Notes under the pieces: model-generated
The model's database searches: none
What the model was told of the DNA's origin: nothing
Seen by the model: the letters and a program-made list of their open reading frames with translations, nothing else
In this document: piece after piece, positions 1 through 32,259 of the stretch
Layout: each line of letters opens with the position of its first letter
Numbering within the stretch: the stretch's first letter is position 1
Made by a program: the position numbers and the translations under genes
NCBI RefSeq assembly: GCF_027744825.2
Contig: NC_071335.1
Location: 17,482,001-17,546,000 of the forward strand
Direction: 5' to 3'
Length of the DNA: 64,000 nucleotides
Source of the DNA: Synchiropus splendidus
Lineage: Eukaryota > Chordata > Actinopteri > Syngnathiformes > Callionymidae

Positions 1-4095
<4,095 letters not shown>

Positions 4096-4099
4096 TTAT

Positions 4100-4430
4100 A
4101 AAACTTCTTAGATCATTTTCCAGTTGCCACAGCATCCTGCCTAGTCACACCCGGCCTCTTCATGTCCTCATTCACCAAGTCCATGAACATGGGTTGTCAG
4201 TTAATGTTCTTCATCCCACCAGTCATCTGAGTCCAGGCTCCCTAACTTTATCTCCAAACATCTTCACATGAACTGTCCCTCCGATTTACTCATTTCCGAT
4301 CTTGTCCTTTCAAGTCACTCCCAATGAGTATCTTCAAGTCAGCCATGTTTATCTCTGTTTCCTGTCTTCACTTCTCTAAAACCATTCATCACTTCTGTCC
4401 TACAAAGCTTTCCTTTCATTGCCACTTGGA
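4100..4430 (-). mobile_element. Degenerate LINE fragment (reverse-transcriptase C-terminal region), second family
   Basis: Read on the plus strand, the order of phrases (catgtcctc...ccaagtccatgaac, then tccaaacatcttcacatgaa, then ctgtccctcc, then cttgtcctttcaagtcactc and ctgtttcctgtctt) follows the reverse complement of a LINE 3' coding region that is very common in fish genomes, as I remember it. It differs from the LINE family at 8-9 kb. It is heavily mutated, with no open frame, so it is an old insertion inside or beside the ccdc85a intron. Confidence 0.5.
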
Positions 4431-4624
4431 TGTTTTTCTTTTCTTGAGAGAACTGTCTACCTGCTGCATGGGCACTGTCTGACTGTGTGGTCCGCCATGT
4501 TTTTCTTGAAACAAACCCTCTTGATATTCCAGTTGAAATGACCACTCCCCCCACTACTGTTCACACCGCCTACACATCAGTATGTCAGAAATAAACACTG
4601 AGAAAGAGCTACGCTCCAGCGTTA

Positions 4625-7720
<3,096 letters not shown>

Positions 7721-7934
7721 CCTAGTGGTGATCACGTGCGCAGACAGTTATTGTCTTGAACCTTAGAAAAGGGATGGATTGCTTAAATGCCGATTAGCAG
7801 AGATAAAATTATAGAATTAGCATAAACGAATGCGCCCAAATGCAGTATTTTACAGTATTAGTATTATATATATGTATATATATAGCAATTCAAAAATGAA
7901 TAATAGAAGTATGACCCGCCTCTAAATGAGGCAA

Positions 7935-8045
7935 AATGAAGAACCGTTGATACTCACAATTTATTGTGTTACATTTTTTAACGCATTAAATTGCGGCGTA
8001 ATTAATTAATCGAATTAAAATTAAAATGACATCACGATTATATAT
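7935..8045. mobile_element. Possible degraded DNA-transposon end (TTAATTAATCGAATTAA type)
   Basis: The sequence ttaacgcattaaattgcgg followed by taattaattaatcgaattaa resembles a terminal sequence that recurs in fish genomes around AT-rich DNA-transposon remnants. It directly abuts the 3' end of the LINE copy beginning near 8046. The family assignment is from memory and weak. Confidence 0.3.
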
Positions 8046-9318
8046 ATCACCTTCACCTTCTTCTGCTGCTTATCCGGGGTAGGGTCGCGGAGGCAGCATT
8101 CGGAGCAGGGAAGCCCAAACTTCCTGATCCGCACAAACCTCCTCCAGCTCTTCCCGGGGATCCCGAGGCGTTCCCAGGCCAGACCTGGAGGCCAGACCGA
8201 GACATCATCTCTCCAGCGAGTCCGGGGACTTCCCCGGGGTCTCCTCCCGGTAGGACATGCCCGGAACACCTCCCCAGGGAGGCGTCCAGGGGGCATCCGG
8301 ATCAGATGCCCGAGCCACCTCAGCTGGCTCCTCTCTGTGTGGAGGAGCAGCGGCTCCACCCCGAGCTCCTCCTGGATGACCGAACTCCTCACCTCATATC
8401 TAAGGGTGCGCCCAGCCACCCTGCGGAGGAAACTCATCTCAGCCGCTTGTATCCGCGATCTCATCCTTTCGGTCATGACCCAAAGCTTGTGACCATTGGT
8501 GAGGATGGGAACGTAGATCGATCAGTAAATCGAGAGCTTCGTCTTGTGACTCAGCTCCCTCTTCACCACGACGGTTCGATACAGCGACCGCATCACTGCT
8601 GCCGCAGCACCAACCCGTCTATCAATCTCACGCTCCCCTTTTCCCTCACTCGAGAACAAGACCCCGAGATACTTAAACTCCACCACCTGGGGCAAGAACT
8701 CTCCACCGACCCGGAGAGAGCAAACCACCTTATACCGGTCGAGAACCATGGCCTCAGACTTGGAGGTACTGATCCTCATCCCGGCCATGCTGAAGGACCC
8801 GGTCCGATGAGGCCAGCAGAACAACATTGTCCGCAAATAGCAGGGATGAAATTCTGTGGTTCCCGAACCGGATCCCGTCCGACCCCTGGCTGCGCCTTGA
8901 AATTCTGTCCATAAAAGTAATGAACAGAACCGGTGACAAAGGGCAGCCCTGGCGGAATCCAACATGCACCGGGAACAAGTCTGATTTACTGCCGGCGATG
9001 CGAACCATGCTCCTGCTCCGGTCATACAGGGCACGGACAGCCCCTAGCAGAGGGCCCCACATCCCATATTCCCGGAGCACCCCCCCACATGACACCGCGA
9101 GGAACACGGCCGAACGCCTTCTCCAAATCCACAAAGCACATGTGGACTGGTTGGGTGAACTCCCATGAACCTGATGGGGGGTATTGAGCTGGTCCAGTGT
9201 TCCACGACCGGGCCAAAAACCACACTGTTCGTCCTGGATCCGAGGTTCGACTATTGGCCGAAGTCTCCTCTCTAGTACCCTGGAATAGACCTTTCCAGGG
9301 AGGCTGAGGACTGTGATC
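8046..9318 (-). mobile_element. Truncated non-LTR retrotransposon (LINE), copy 1
   Basis: On the minus strand from 9318 to 8046 several frames in series give a reverse-transcriptase domain. In order: FWPGRGTLDQL, QGCPLSPVLF, the catalytic box as FADNVVLLAS (normally FADD), [26 protein letters not shown], then the C-terminal motif RIQAAEMSFLRRVAGRTLR and LRWLGHLIRMPPGRLPGEVF. Frameshifts and the altered catalytic Asp make it dead. The 3' end, ggataagcagcagaagaagg, is shared with copies at 24.0 and 50.5 kb. Its 5' part is missing and replaced by a (TA)n tract. The clade is probably RTE/Rex3-like because older relatives here end in (GATG)n, but I could not verify this. Confidence 0.85.

Positions 9319-9404
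<86 letters not shown>
9319..9404. repeat. (TA)n microsatellite at the broken 5' edge of LINE copy 1
   Basis: Pure TA repeat. On its right side, 9405-9449 carries a second copy of a 45-bp LINE piece that is otherwise found at about 8748-8792. Confidence 0.97.
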
Positions 9405-9406
<2 letters not shown>

Positions 9407-9449
9407 CCATGGCCTCAGACTTGGAGGTGCTGATCCTCATCCCGGCCAC
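9405..9449 (-). mobile_element. Displaced 45-bp LINE piece
   Basis: It repeats, with few changes, the segment coding [13 protein letters not shown] at about 8748-8792 in LINE copy 1. It is out of order relative to a normal LINE, so it reflects a rearrangement across the (TA)n tract or a second small insertion. Confidence 0.75.
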
Positions 9450-9485
9450 TTATGAGTCTCACTCACTCATAAGTGGCTGATCCTC

Positions 9486-9487
<2 letters not shown>

Positions 9488-9578
<91 letters not shown>
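9488..9578. repeat. (TA)n(TG)n compound microsatellite
   Basis: A short TA run (9488-9497) leads into about 80 bp of uninterrupted TG. It ends about 10 bp before the presumed sec23b promoter elements. Confidence 0.97.
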
Positions 9579-9579
<1 letters not shown>

Positions 9580-9581
<2 letters not shown>

Positions 9582-9842
9582 AACGTCTTTTGAACTCCAT
9601 TTCCCATAAGCACTCCGTCGCCTCCCGTCGATGACCTCACGAACGGAAGAGCCAATAGGAAGCGACTTAACTTGGAGTAACACGTCATTCCTTTCGGGTA
9701 GCAGAAGCCGGCTGCGAGGGATCGACCCTTCCCGACGTCCCCTTTTTCTTCGGTCCATTGGTCGGTTTTAAATTTAAATGTTGTAATTTGTTCAAGACAA
9801 GCTCTCGTCTTTTACGTCGCTCTACAACCGCGGGACTACAAG
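9580..9842 (+). promoter_or_regulatory. Presumed sec23b promoter and non-coding first exon
   Basis: A CCAAT box lies at 9652-9656 and an inverted one (ATTGG) at 9757-9761. A ZNF143-like sequence, gaactccatttcccataag, lies at 9592-9610. A first-exon splice donor, AAG|gtcagt, follows at 9842/9843. No TATA box is obvious. The next exon starts after the acceptor at 10940, so translation starts in exon 2. The transcription start is inferred to lie at about 9700-9800. Confidence 0.5.
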
Positions 9843-10940
9843 GTCAGTAATTCGAGGCGTTTAAGAAACAACTAGGCCGCTTGTGGTCTGGCCCCGTTCA
9901 GGATTCGGCAGGAAGTGGGTTGTTGCTAAATGTCGTTAGCCGAACTGTTCGTTGGTTTTATCCTGCTTCCTGTTTGTAGGTCATCGTTTTAGCTGATTTT
10001 TAAGTTTGAGAAGCGTCAGTGTTAACCTCTTTACTAATGTATCTTTGTGGTGATTATCATTAAGTGTTGTAGTGTTAGTTCTGCTGTCATCTTGCACACC
10101 GTTAGCTTTAGCCCGGAGCAACTGTTATTAAGTTGGGATGATCCCGGTTTATCGTTATATTTTTTTAGTGAAAAGAAAGGAATAGGTTAACAACACAAGA
10201 CTAAAAGGTTTCTGTAAATGTCACCTTCAAATGTAATAAGCTGAGTTATTTTTCTCGTATGCATGCATGTATGGATTATTATTATTTATTAAAAAAGTAT
10301 TATTATTGTTGTTATCATTATCAGCATTCATTTGTTATTCCATGTACACTGCTGTATTGTATGCTTGACGTATGTTGAAATAGTTTAATTATAAGTATTT
10401 CTGCCTTGCTAAGTTTTGTGTTGAAAGCACTTGAAAGCATTTAATTCAAATAAGTCACTCAAGTACATGGTGAATTGTTAAATTGTGAAGGAGCAAAAGT
10501 TGTTTTTTTTTGGTGGTGGTTGTTTATGGTGTTTCTAGGTTTGTCAATTTGTTTCTTTGTTGTTGTTTTTTTTATTATTGTTATTACGTCATACTCCTGA
10601 TGTTAGGGATAGACGTGTCACTGTGAGCTTTGCACTGCCACACTAATGCTCTGACTCATACTCCTGTCAGCTCCATCTCAATTGGGTGGCAAGGATTTCT
10701 TTGCGCGCAAATTGACTTAATAAAACATGTTGGACTGGTTCCTCTGACATATTTCAAGTGCGTCACGTAGACATGTGTGTTTCTTTATATAGAATGCAGG
10801 TGTATAGGTGCAGGTATAAAGGGAGTGAGTTTATTTCAGACTTCACTACTCCTGAGAGAAAGATCTAATAAGGCGCTATTGTGCTTTTTATTTATTTAGC
10901 ATTTCATTTTGTTGTTTTGTGTTTTGTTTTTATTTGACAG
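9843..10940 (+). other. sec23b intron 1
   Basis: T-rich intron sequence between the presumed non-coding exon and the start-codon exon. It has short ATT/TTG runs and no recognisable gene or element. Confidence 0.55.
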
Positions 10941-10947
10941 CCATTGA

Positions 10948-18091
<7,144 letters not shown>

Positions 18092-18473
18092 ACGGATAGA
18101 TTCCACCACAAGTCTCGTGACATTCCTCTCCTGCCACTGGGATCCAACAACATTTCCCTTGTTTTTGTAATCAAGTCAAACCCAGCGTGTCTTTTCGATG
18201 TGCTTGATTTTACCGCTCCGTCATCAAACATCTCATTGGAACTAGACAACAAAAAAAACACCTTTTAACAATCAGTGAAATCAAGTGACATTTCAGCTCA
18301 GTTCGTAACTTATTATTTATACAAAATGGTTCCCACGACACGACCCTCTGACATGCAGTAAGATTAACAAAGTCGATTGTGTTTGTCCTGAAGTGTGGAT
18401 CAACTGCAACAGTTGCTGTTAAATAAGATGAATACGAATGTTAACTTTGTCTAAAGTGGAAGAGTTTCTCTTT

Positions 18474-18479
18474 AATAAA
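18474..18479 (+). terminator. sec23b polyadenylation signal
   Basis: AATAAA about 385 bp after the stop codon at 18089-18091. No other AATAAA lies between stop and signal. Confidence 0.7.
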
Positions 18480-18499
18480 TAGCCATGGTATCACGCAAA

Positions 18500-20935
18500 C
18501 ACACACCTTCTGACTGTGGGTCTCCATTCATGCTTCTGGACATTGAACTTGGCAACATCCAAGCAACTGGAGTACAATTGGTTCCTAGAAAATTCTTAGA
18601 AAAAGGATGCAAATTCAATCAGTGTGGCGGAATGTTTTCACTTCACAGATTTAGTCATCTTCCTGCTGTTGGGTGCCATCTGGGTGTTGTCTCTGCACCA
18701 GACTTGACCTCGGGGAATCGAACTTTTAATGTCGGAAAAAGCAGTGTCTTTAGGTTCTGTGCATATAGAGAGGGCATCTGTGTCCTCAAGTGACAATAGC
18801 TTGACCCCATATGTGTGTGGAATATTGGAAGACTGACATATGTACAAGTCACACGTCATCCAACTGCCTGCTGGAGAAAAAAAAAACAGGTCTGTCTCCT
18901 TCAAACACGAGCAAGATCAGGCACCCACAGCTGTTCCTCATCCTCACACATGGTTTGTGTTGACCAGATTTGGTTTGGTTCTGCTGTACGACACGGTCAT
19001 TATTTGGGTCACTGGCCTTCATTTCCCGCCACTGTATTAAAAGTCTCATCAGGCAGGCTCAGTTCTTAAGCTTGTTTGTGGGCTTTTATTGTCAACACCT
19101 CAGCTTCACCATTTGTTGCTTGCATCGAAATGAAATTTGGGGATTTATCAAGTCATATCGAATGTTAAAATTTCTTTTAGAGAAGAAAAAATATATATAT
19201 ATATTTTTTAAATTATATATATATAAAATATATTATTAATATATAAAAACATTTTACAGAAGAAAACAATTTTTTTATATATTAATAATATATTTTTATT
19301 TATATATATATATCTCCAAAACCATGCTTATTTATCTCGATTAAAAAGTTGTCGTATCATCGACCCCATGATGCGCAGTTTCGTTGAAAAGGAACATTTT
19401 GTGCGTGGTTTGATCGTTCTAACGTGACGTTTCATATAATGTGGAAAGTACCGTAGGAAACCCTTTTAATATGGCTGGATGTGTCTGGCTTTTGTTTATT
19501 TTTAAGTCAAATTTTGCAGGTTCAAACATCATGAGAAAGTACTTGAATACTGCATGCAGTAATGTATGGAACACAGCTAAAGTTAAATGCAGTCCAGGTC
19601 ATTGAAGAGTTGACATCGTGATGTGGCATTTTTCATGGCAACGTTGTGTCTTCTGAAGTGGCCCCTAGAGGGTCAAACGCCCTGAACTGTGCTCCCAGAA
19701 AAGTGGTGACTGACGCACTTTCAGTGACCGCCCCCCACCCCCTTACCCCCACACCACACTCTACACACAATCGAAAAACCACTCACACACCATCTCCTGT
19801 CACTGTAAGCAGATTTCCAAACACCCAGACAGTATGATTTCGAGGATCAGTGAAGCAACGATTATAGGGACTAATCCTTCGGAGCTATCCGTTTTGCAGA
19901 GAATTCTACTCTTAAGTGGAAGTCGTCACTCCGGCAAAAATGAAGCCCGCGGCTATCAAAAGCTTAGCTGTCCAGCGTTGCACTTAATCCACATATGCCA
20001 GCAAGGAAAAAGGTAGTAAATAAGAAAATACATGGCCGGTAATCGCTTCAAAAATGATCCTTATACAATACTGGGATGCATTTTTGCTATGTTGCCTCAC
20101 AACATGTTAATAAAGCACAGCATCCTAATCCCAGGCTGTGTTTTAATCCCCGCCACTATACCTCATGTTGCTGCTGAACAAAAGAACATTACAATTCTAT
20201 ATACATGTCAGTCATGGTGATCGTGTGAGGCTTGGCTTTGGCATAGCTGTCAGGAAATGTGTTGTCTTATCTCAGAGGATCAGGTCTCCTCTGTCTGTCA
20301 GTGAAATCCATGCTGGCTCTTGTCCCGGGAAACTTATGTAAGATTGCCATGCTGAATATGTCTTGGCTTGTTTACGTAACCCACTCGTTTTCAGCGTTCA
20401 GCGTTGTATTCGTGGTGTAGGACAAGAGAAGTCAACAGTGTGAGGGACTGAAGTTGTGAATTTATTTTTGTGAATGACGGGATATGTTTAATGTATGGAG
20501 AGATTAGCCCTACTCTGGAGCTGGTGAATGGACAGCCAGGCAGAACGGCAACAGAAGGACCATGCTGAAGTTTGTCTTAATCTGTTTAACATCTATAACC
20601 AGTGACAGTTTCTGAGGGCCATACTGAGATCACAACAGAATGCATATCACCAAACTTTATTCAGAACAGCAGGGGAGCTGTGGATCATGAGACCAAACAT
20701 GGGCTCCCAGCCATCCCACATCTACCCAGAATCCATGGTCGCATGATCTGAAAATGACTTGGTCAGCCAACAGTTCAACTTCTAGTGTGAAGCGGATGTT
20801 GATAAAAACTATCTTCGGAAGGTCACTATAGCAAGACAATGCTTTAATGCAGCAGTTCAGCAAACTAAAGAGACGGATGTACTCTCTGTTCAGATGCATG
20901 CTGGGAATGTCCTCCCACCATCCTATGTGTATTTT
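18500..20935. other. Intergenic stretch between sec23b and the minisatellite
   Basis: I see no gene. It includes an AT-only block at 19186-19312 and a C-rich block at 19731-19790. Open frames up to about 100 codons lack splice sites or family resemblance. Confidence 0.6.
19186..19312. repeat. AT-rich block with internal inverted repeats
   Basis: It consists almost only of A and T. Stretches such as aatatatattaataatatat occur in both orientations and could form hairpins. Confidence 0.7.
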
Positions 20936-20959
20936 TTATGAATCTGCTTTAATAAATGG

Positions 20960-22530
20960 ATGGAGGTGGGATGCTGGTGGGCTGTTGGTGGTCTTAATGT
21001 GGGCTGGAAGAGGGCTGGAGGTGGGATGTTGGTGTTCTGAATTTTGGATGAAGGTGGACTGGCGGTGGGCTAGAGGTGGGATGAAGTTGGTATGAAGGTT
21101 GGCTGGCTGGAAGATGGCTGGAGGTGGGATGAAGTTGGTATGAAGGTGGACTGGCTGGAAGATGGCTGGAGGTGGGATGAAGTTGGTATGAAGGTGGACT
21201 GGCTGGAAGATGGCTGGAGGTGGGATGAAGTTGGGATGAAGGTGGGCTGGCTGGAAGTGGGCTGGAGTTGGGATGAAGTTGGTATGAAGGTGGGCTGGCA
21301 GGAAGTGGGATGAAGTTGGTATGAAGGTGGGCTGGCTGGAAGATGGCTGGAGGTGGGATGAAGGTGGGCTGGCTGGAAGATGGCTGGAGGTGGGATGAAG
21401 TTGGGATGAAGGTGGGTTGGCTGGAAGTGGGCTGGAGGTGGGATGAAGGTGGGCTGGCTGGAAGATGGCTGGAGGTGGGCTGGAGGTGGGATGAAGGTGG
21501 GCTGGCTGGAAGTGGGCTGGAGTTGGGATGAAGTTGGTATGAAGGTGGACTGGCTGGAAGATGGCTGGAGGTGGGATGAAGGTGGGCTGGCTGGAAGTGG
21601 GCTGGAGTTGGGATGAAGTTGGTATGAAGGTGGGCTGGCTGGAAGTGGGCTGGAGGTGGGATGAAGGTGGGATGAAGGTGGGCTGGCTGGAAGATGGCTG
21701 GAGGTGGGCTGGAGGTGGGATGAAGGTGGGCTGGCTGGAAGTGGGCTGGAGTTGGGATGAAGTTGGTATGAAGGTGGACTGGCTGGAAGATGGCTGGAGG
21801 TGGGATGAAGGTGGGCTGGCTGGAAGTGGGCTGGAGTTGGGATGAAGTTGGTATGAAGGTGGACTGGCTGGAAGTGGGCTGGAGGTGGGATGAAGGTGGG
21901 ATGAAGGTGGGCTGGCTGGGAGATGGCTGGAGGTGGGATGAAGTTGGTATGAAGGTGGGCTGGCTGGAAGTGGGCTGGAATTGGGATGAAGTTGGTATGA
22001 AGGTGGACTGGCTGGAAGATGGCTGGAGTTGGGATGAAGGTGGACTGGCTGGAAGATGGCTGGAGGTGGGATGAAGGTGGGCTGGCTGGGAGAGGGCTGG
22101 AGGTGGGATGAAGTTGGCATGAAGGTGGGCTGGCTGGGAGACGGCTGGAGGTGGGATGAAGTTGGGATGAAGGTGGGCTGGCTGGGAGACGGCTGGAGGT
22201 GGGATAAAGTTGGGATGAAGGTACGCTGCCTGGAAGAGGGCTGGAGGTGGGATGAAGGTAGGCTGGCTGGAGGTGGGATGAAGTTGGTATGAAGGTGGGC
22301 TGGCTGGAAGAGGGCTGGAGGTGGGATGAAGTTGGTATGAAGGTGGGCTGGCTGGGACAGGGCTGGGGGTGGGATGAAGGTGGGCTGGCTGGGAGAGGGC
22401 TGGGGGTGGGATGAAGGTGGGCTGGCTGGAAGAGGGCTGGAGGTGGGATGAAGTTGGTATGAAGGTGGGCTGGCTGGGACAGGGCTGGGGGTGGGATGAA
22501 GGTGGGCTGGCTGGGAGAGGGCTGGAGGTG
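20960..22530. repeat. Minisatellite of 48-bp units and shorter variants
   Basis: Consecutive units start at 21073, 21121 and 21169, exactly 48 bp apart. One unit is built from the modules ggtgggatgaa, gttggtatgaa, ggtgggctggctggaa and gatggctgga. Later units drop or repeat modules. The plus strand is G-rich and A-containing, the minus strand C/T-rich. Because the unit length is a multiple of three and its minus strand lacks stop codons, open frames of 490-583 codons (period 16 aa, like QPTFIPTSSHLQPSSS) appear on the minus strand. I read these as non-coding: there is no signal, splice or family evidence. Confidence 0.95.
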
Positions 22531-24020
22531 GACAATTAACAACCGGTCGCCAATGAATTGTGGGACCCATATTGCTTAACCTTGGGCTTGGTGGGCTTAT
22601 AAGAGGGCCTGTGTGGGCTAGCTGGGTTGGAGGTGGACCCCAAGTGTGTTGGAGGTAGTGTTCAACTTGTCTTTTGTTTGTCTTCAAGATTAGTTACCTC
22701 TTGTATGGCTTCACGCTGAATGCTAATGTAAGCTAAGCTGAATTTAGCCCTAAGAATTGAAACAGAAAGTGATATCAGATTCCATTTCTATTCATATTTC
22801 CTTGACTCCTGAATGGACTTTTTCAGCCACAAGTAAGACCGTGATATTGTGATATGTTATCATGGCATGAGGAGAAGTTCAGACTCATGTGAGAGACAAA
22901 CAGCTAAAGTAACAGCATCACAAAAGCTAAGTGGGAAAAGACTGAGTCAGCTAATCCAAAGGTTCTGGGTCTGTCCAGGGCTGGACACAAGCGAAATGGT
23001 GACCGAGGTTCTTGCACCAAGTGTTTCCTTCCTGCAGCTGAGAATCTTTGTGCTGAGAGTTCCTCTCTGCTGAAACTACAAGAGCTGGATCAGAGCATAT
23101 TTCTCCATCACCAGAGCCTTTCAGAGAGGAAGAACTAATCTCAGCAATAGACTGAGTATGTTTGTTGTTATTGAGGAGGACCGCCAGCGTCAGCATCACG
23201 ATGCACGTCATAAGTAGTAACCGTGACCATCTGCTCTGACGCGCTGCTCAATAAGATTGTGGCACGACTGAAGCACCAGGTGGAACCGTCCTTCACAGAG
23301 GGTCAAAATAACATGAATTCACCGAGCCAAAACACGGTAACTGTGTGGGTCATTTTGCTGCTGCTCAGGAAAGGCAAAAAAACAGAGGACAATCTTCCAT
23401 CGTGAACGCAGCTGCAGAGAAAATCCTGTCTTGTCCTCCGTGCACGGCAACTTGCATGACAGTAAAACCCTGTATCCAGCATGTAAATGTCATCAGAATC
23501 AGTGTCGCTGACTGACTTCAACCTTCGACCTTTAAACCTCGACCTTCACTGTTGAACTTGAGCTGATGCTGGATGTTCATAAGCTCATTTTATAATCTGC
23601 TACTAAGCTTTTCACAGTCATCTTAAAGGTGGTCTTGGATCTTGGATCTGTGTGTGTGTGTGTGTGCGAGGCCATGTGTGTGACCGAACACACACAGACT
23701 CACTCACACACACAGAGAAGAGACATTACATCAGACGTTTAATTAAACTGATTGCATTTGAAGGTCGGCTCTGTGACTTTTGTCTAATGATCTGTGGCTT
23801 CCTGGAAGCTTAAAAAGTTTAAAAATAATTAAAACAACAAACACTGCGATGACGCAATCGGCAGGAATTAGACCGAAAGTAAAAGTCATCTCTTCCTCTG
23901 CAGCGGTTCCACCTGTCACTCAAGCAAAACTTACTGACAACTGAATATTGATTTTAAATGTTGTTTCATCTCAACTATGTTAATGTCAGTTGCAAGTTTT
24001 CAGCAACTTTTGAAATTCAA
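22531..24020. other. Intergenic stretch between the minisatellite and LINE copy 2
   Basis: No gene recognised. At 23649-23720 a (TG)n run is followed by (CA)n-rich sequence that could pair with it. Confidence 0.6.
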
Positions 24021-24034
24021 TGTATCCATATCCT

Positions 24035-24659
24035 TCCTTCTTCTGCTGCTTATCTGGGGTCGGGTCGCAGAGGCAGCATTCGGAGCAAGGAAGCCCAAAC
24101 TTCCCGATCAAACCTCCTCCAGCTCTTCCCGGGGGATCCCGAGGCGTTCCCAGGCCAGACCGGAGACATCATCTCTTCAGCGAGTCCTGGGTCTCCCCTG
24201 GAGTCTCCTCCCGGTAGGACATGCCCGGAACACCTCCCCAGGGAGGCGTCCAGGGGGCATCCGGATCAGATGCCCGAGCCACCTAGGCTGGTTCCTCTCT
24301 GTGTGGAGGAGCAGCGGCTCCACCCCGAGCTCCTCCTGGATGACCGAACTCCTCACCTCATCTCTAAGGGTGCGCCCAGCCACCCTGCGGAGGAAACTCA
24401 TCTCAGCCGCTTGTATCCGCGATCTCATCCTTTCGGTCATCACCCAAAGCTCGTGACCATAGGTGAGGATGGGAACGTAGATCGATCAGTAAATCGAGAG
24501 CTTCGTCTTGTGACTCAGCTCCCTCTTCACCACGACGGTCCGATACAGCACCAACCCGTCTATCAATCTCACACTCCCCTTTTCCCTCACTCGAGAACAA
24601 GACCCCGAGATACTTAAACTCCACCACTTGGGGCAAGAACTCTCCACTGACCTGGACAG
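24035..24659 (-). mobile_element. Truncated LINE, copy 2
   Basis: On the minus strand it carries MPQVVEFKYLGVLFSSEGKG, then RIQAAEMSFLRRVAGRTLR and LRWL/PRWL-GHLIRMPPGRLPGEVF, in broken frames. It is nearly identical to copy 1 over the shared part, with small deletions. The 3' end is agataagcagcagaagaagg. The 5' truncation point (about 24659) abuts a trinucleotide repeat. Confidence 0.85.
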
Positions 24660-24661
24660 AA

Positions 24662-24718
24662 TATTATAATAATAACAACAACAACAACAATAATAATAAT
24701 AATAATAATAATAATTAC

Positions 24719-24751
<33 letters not shown>
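24662..24751. repeat. (AAT)n next to (ATT)n trinucleotide repeats
   Basis: An AAC/AAT run is followed by an ATT run, so the two halves are inverted relative to each other and could form a hairpin. Confidence 0.9.
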
Positions 24752-24752
<1 letters not shown>

Positions 24753-24759
24753 CAAACCA

Positions 24760-24850
24760 TCACACAACGACTTCTCCGTGTTCCCCGTGCTTGTGAGGCT
24801 TGCCTCTCTAGGCACTCCAGTTTCCTCCCAGAGTTAAAAACACACAGGTA
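24760..24850. mobile_element. SINE-like remnant
   Basis: The phrases ttctccgtgttccccgtgctt and cactccagtttcctcccaga, then gttaaaaacacac, resemble the body common to several fish tRNA-derived SINEs (…ggtttcctcccacagtccaaaaacatg…). Degraded. The assignment is from memory. Confidence 0.4.
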
Positions 24851-24959
24851 TCGAGCCTATTTTTAACTGTCAGTCTGTTTTTATTTCTTTTAGCAAAATA
24901 GAATTGATATAGAAAACGGTATTACTACAGTCGACCACATAAATGTCGATGTACTAAAA

Positions 24960-32046
<7,087 letters not shown>

Positions 32047-32239
32047 GAGAGGCTGTTTGTTCACTCTCCTCTCTGGGACAAATGTTAGAGTAGTTCCCCA
32101 TCCAAACTGGTGGGAGTTTAACTTAAGATGTAACGTCAGGGCACAATGTTTGAGCCATGTGAGAACTTAAACGCTGCCTTACTTCAGTTTACACAACATC
32201 AGCGGAGAGAAGATTGATTTCAACTGTTTAAAATGTGAA

Positions 32240-32245
32240 AATAAA
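32240..32245 (+). terminator. gsg1l polyadenylation signal
   Basis: AATAAA about 195 bp after the gsg1l stop codon. Confidence 0.6.
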
Positions 32246-32259
32246 TCTGAATATTGTCA

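Noticed and set aside
8021..9449. Open frames with reverse-transcriptase motifs as host genes
   Set aside because: They are broken pieces of a LINE with frameshifts, a changed catalytic residue and other copies in the same window.
20936..22687. Open frame of 583 codons on the minus strand, rich in Pro/Ser/His
   Set aside because: It is the translation of a tandem 48-bp minisatellite. Two overlapping frames are equally open, there are no splice sites or family hits, and the period equals the DNA repeat.
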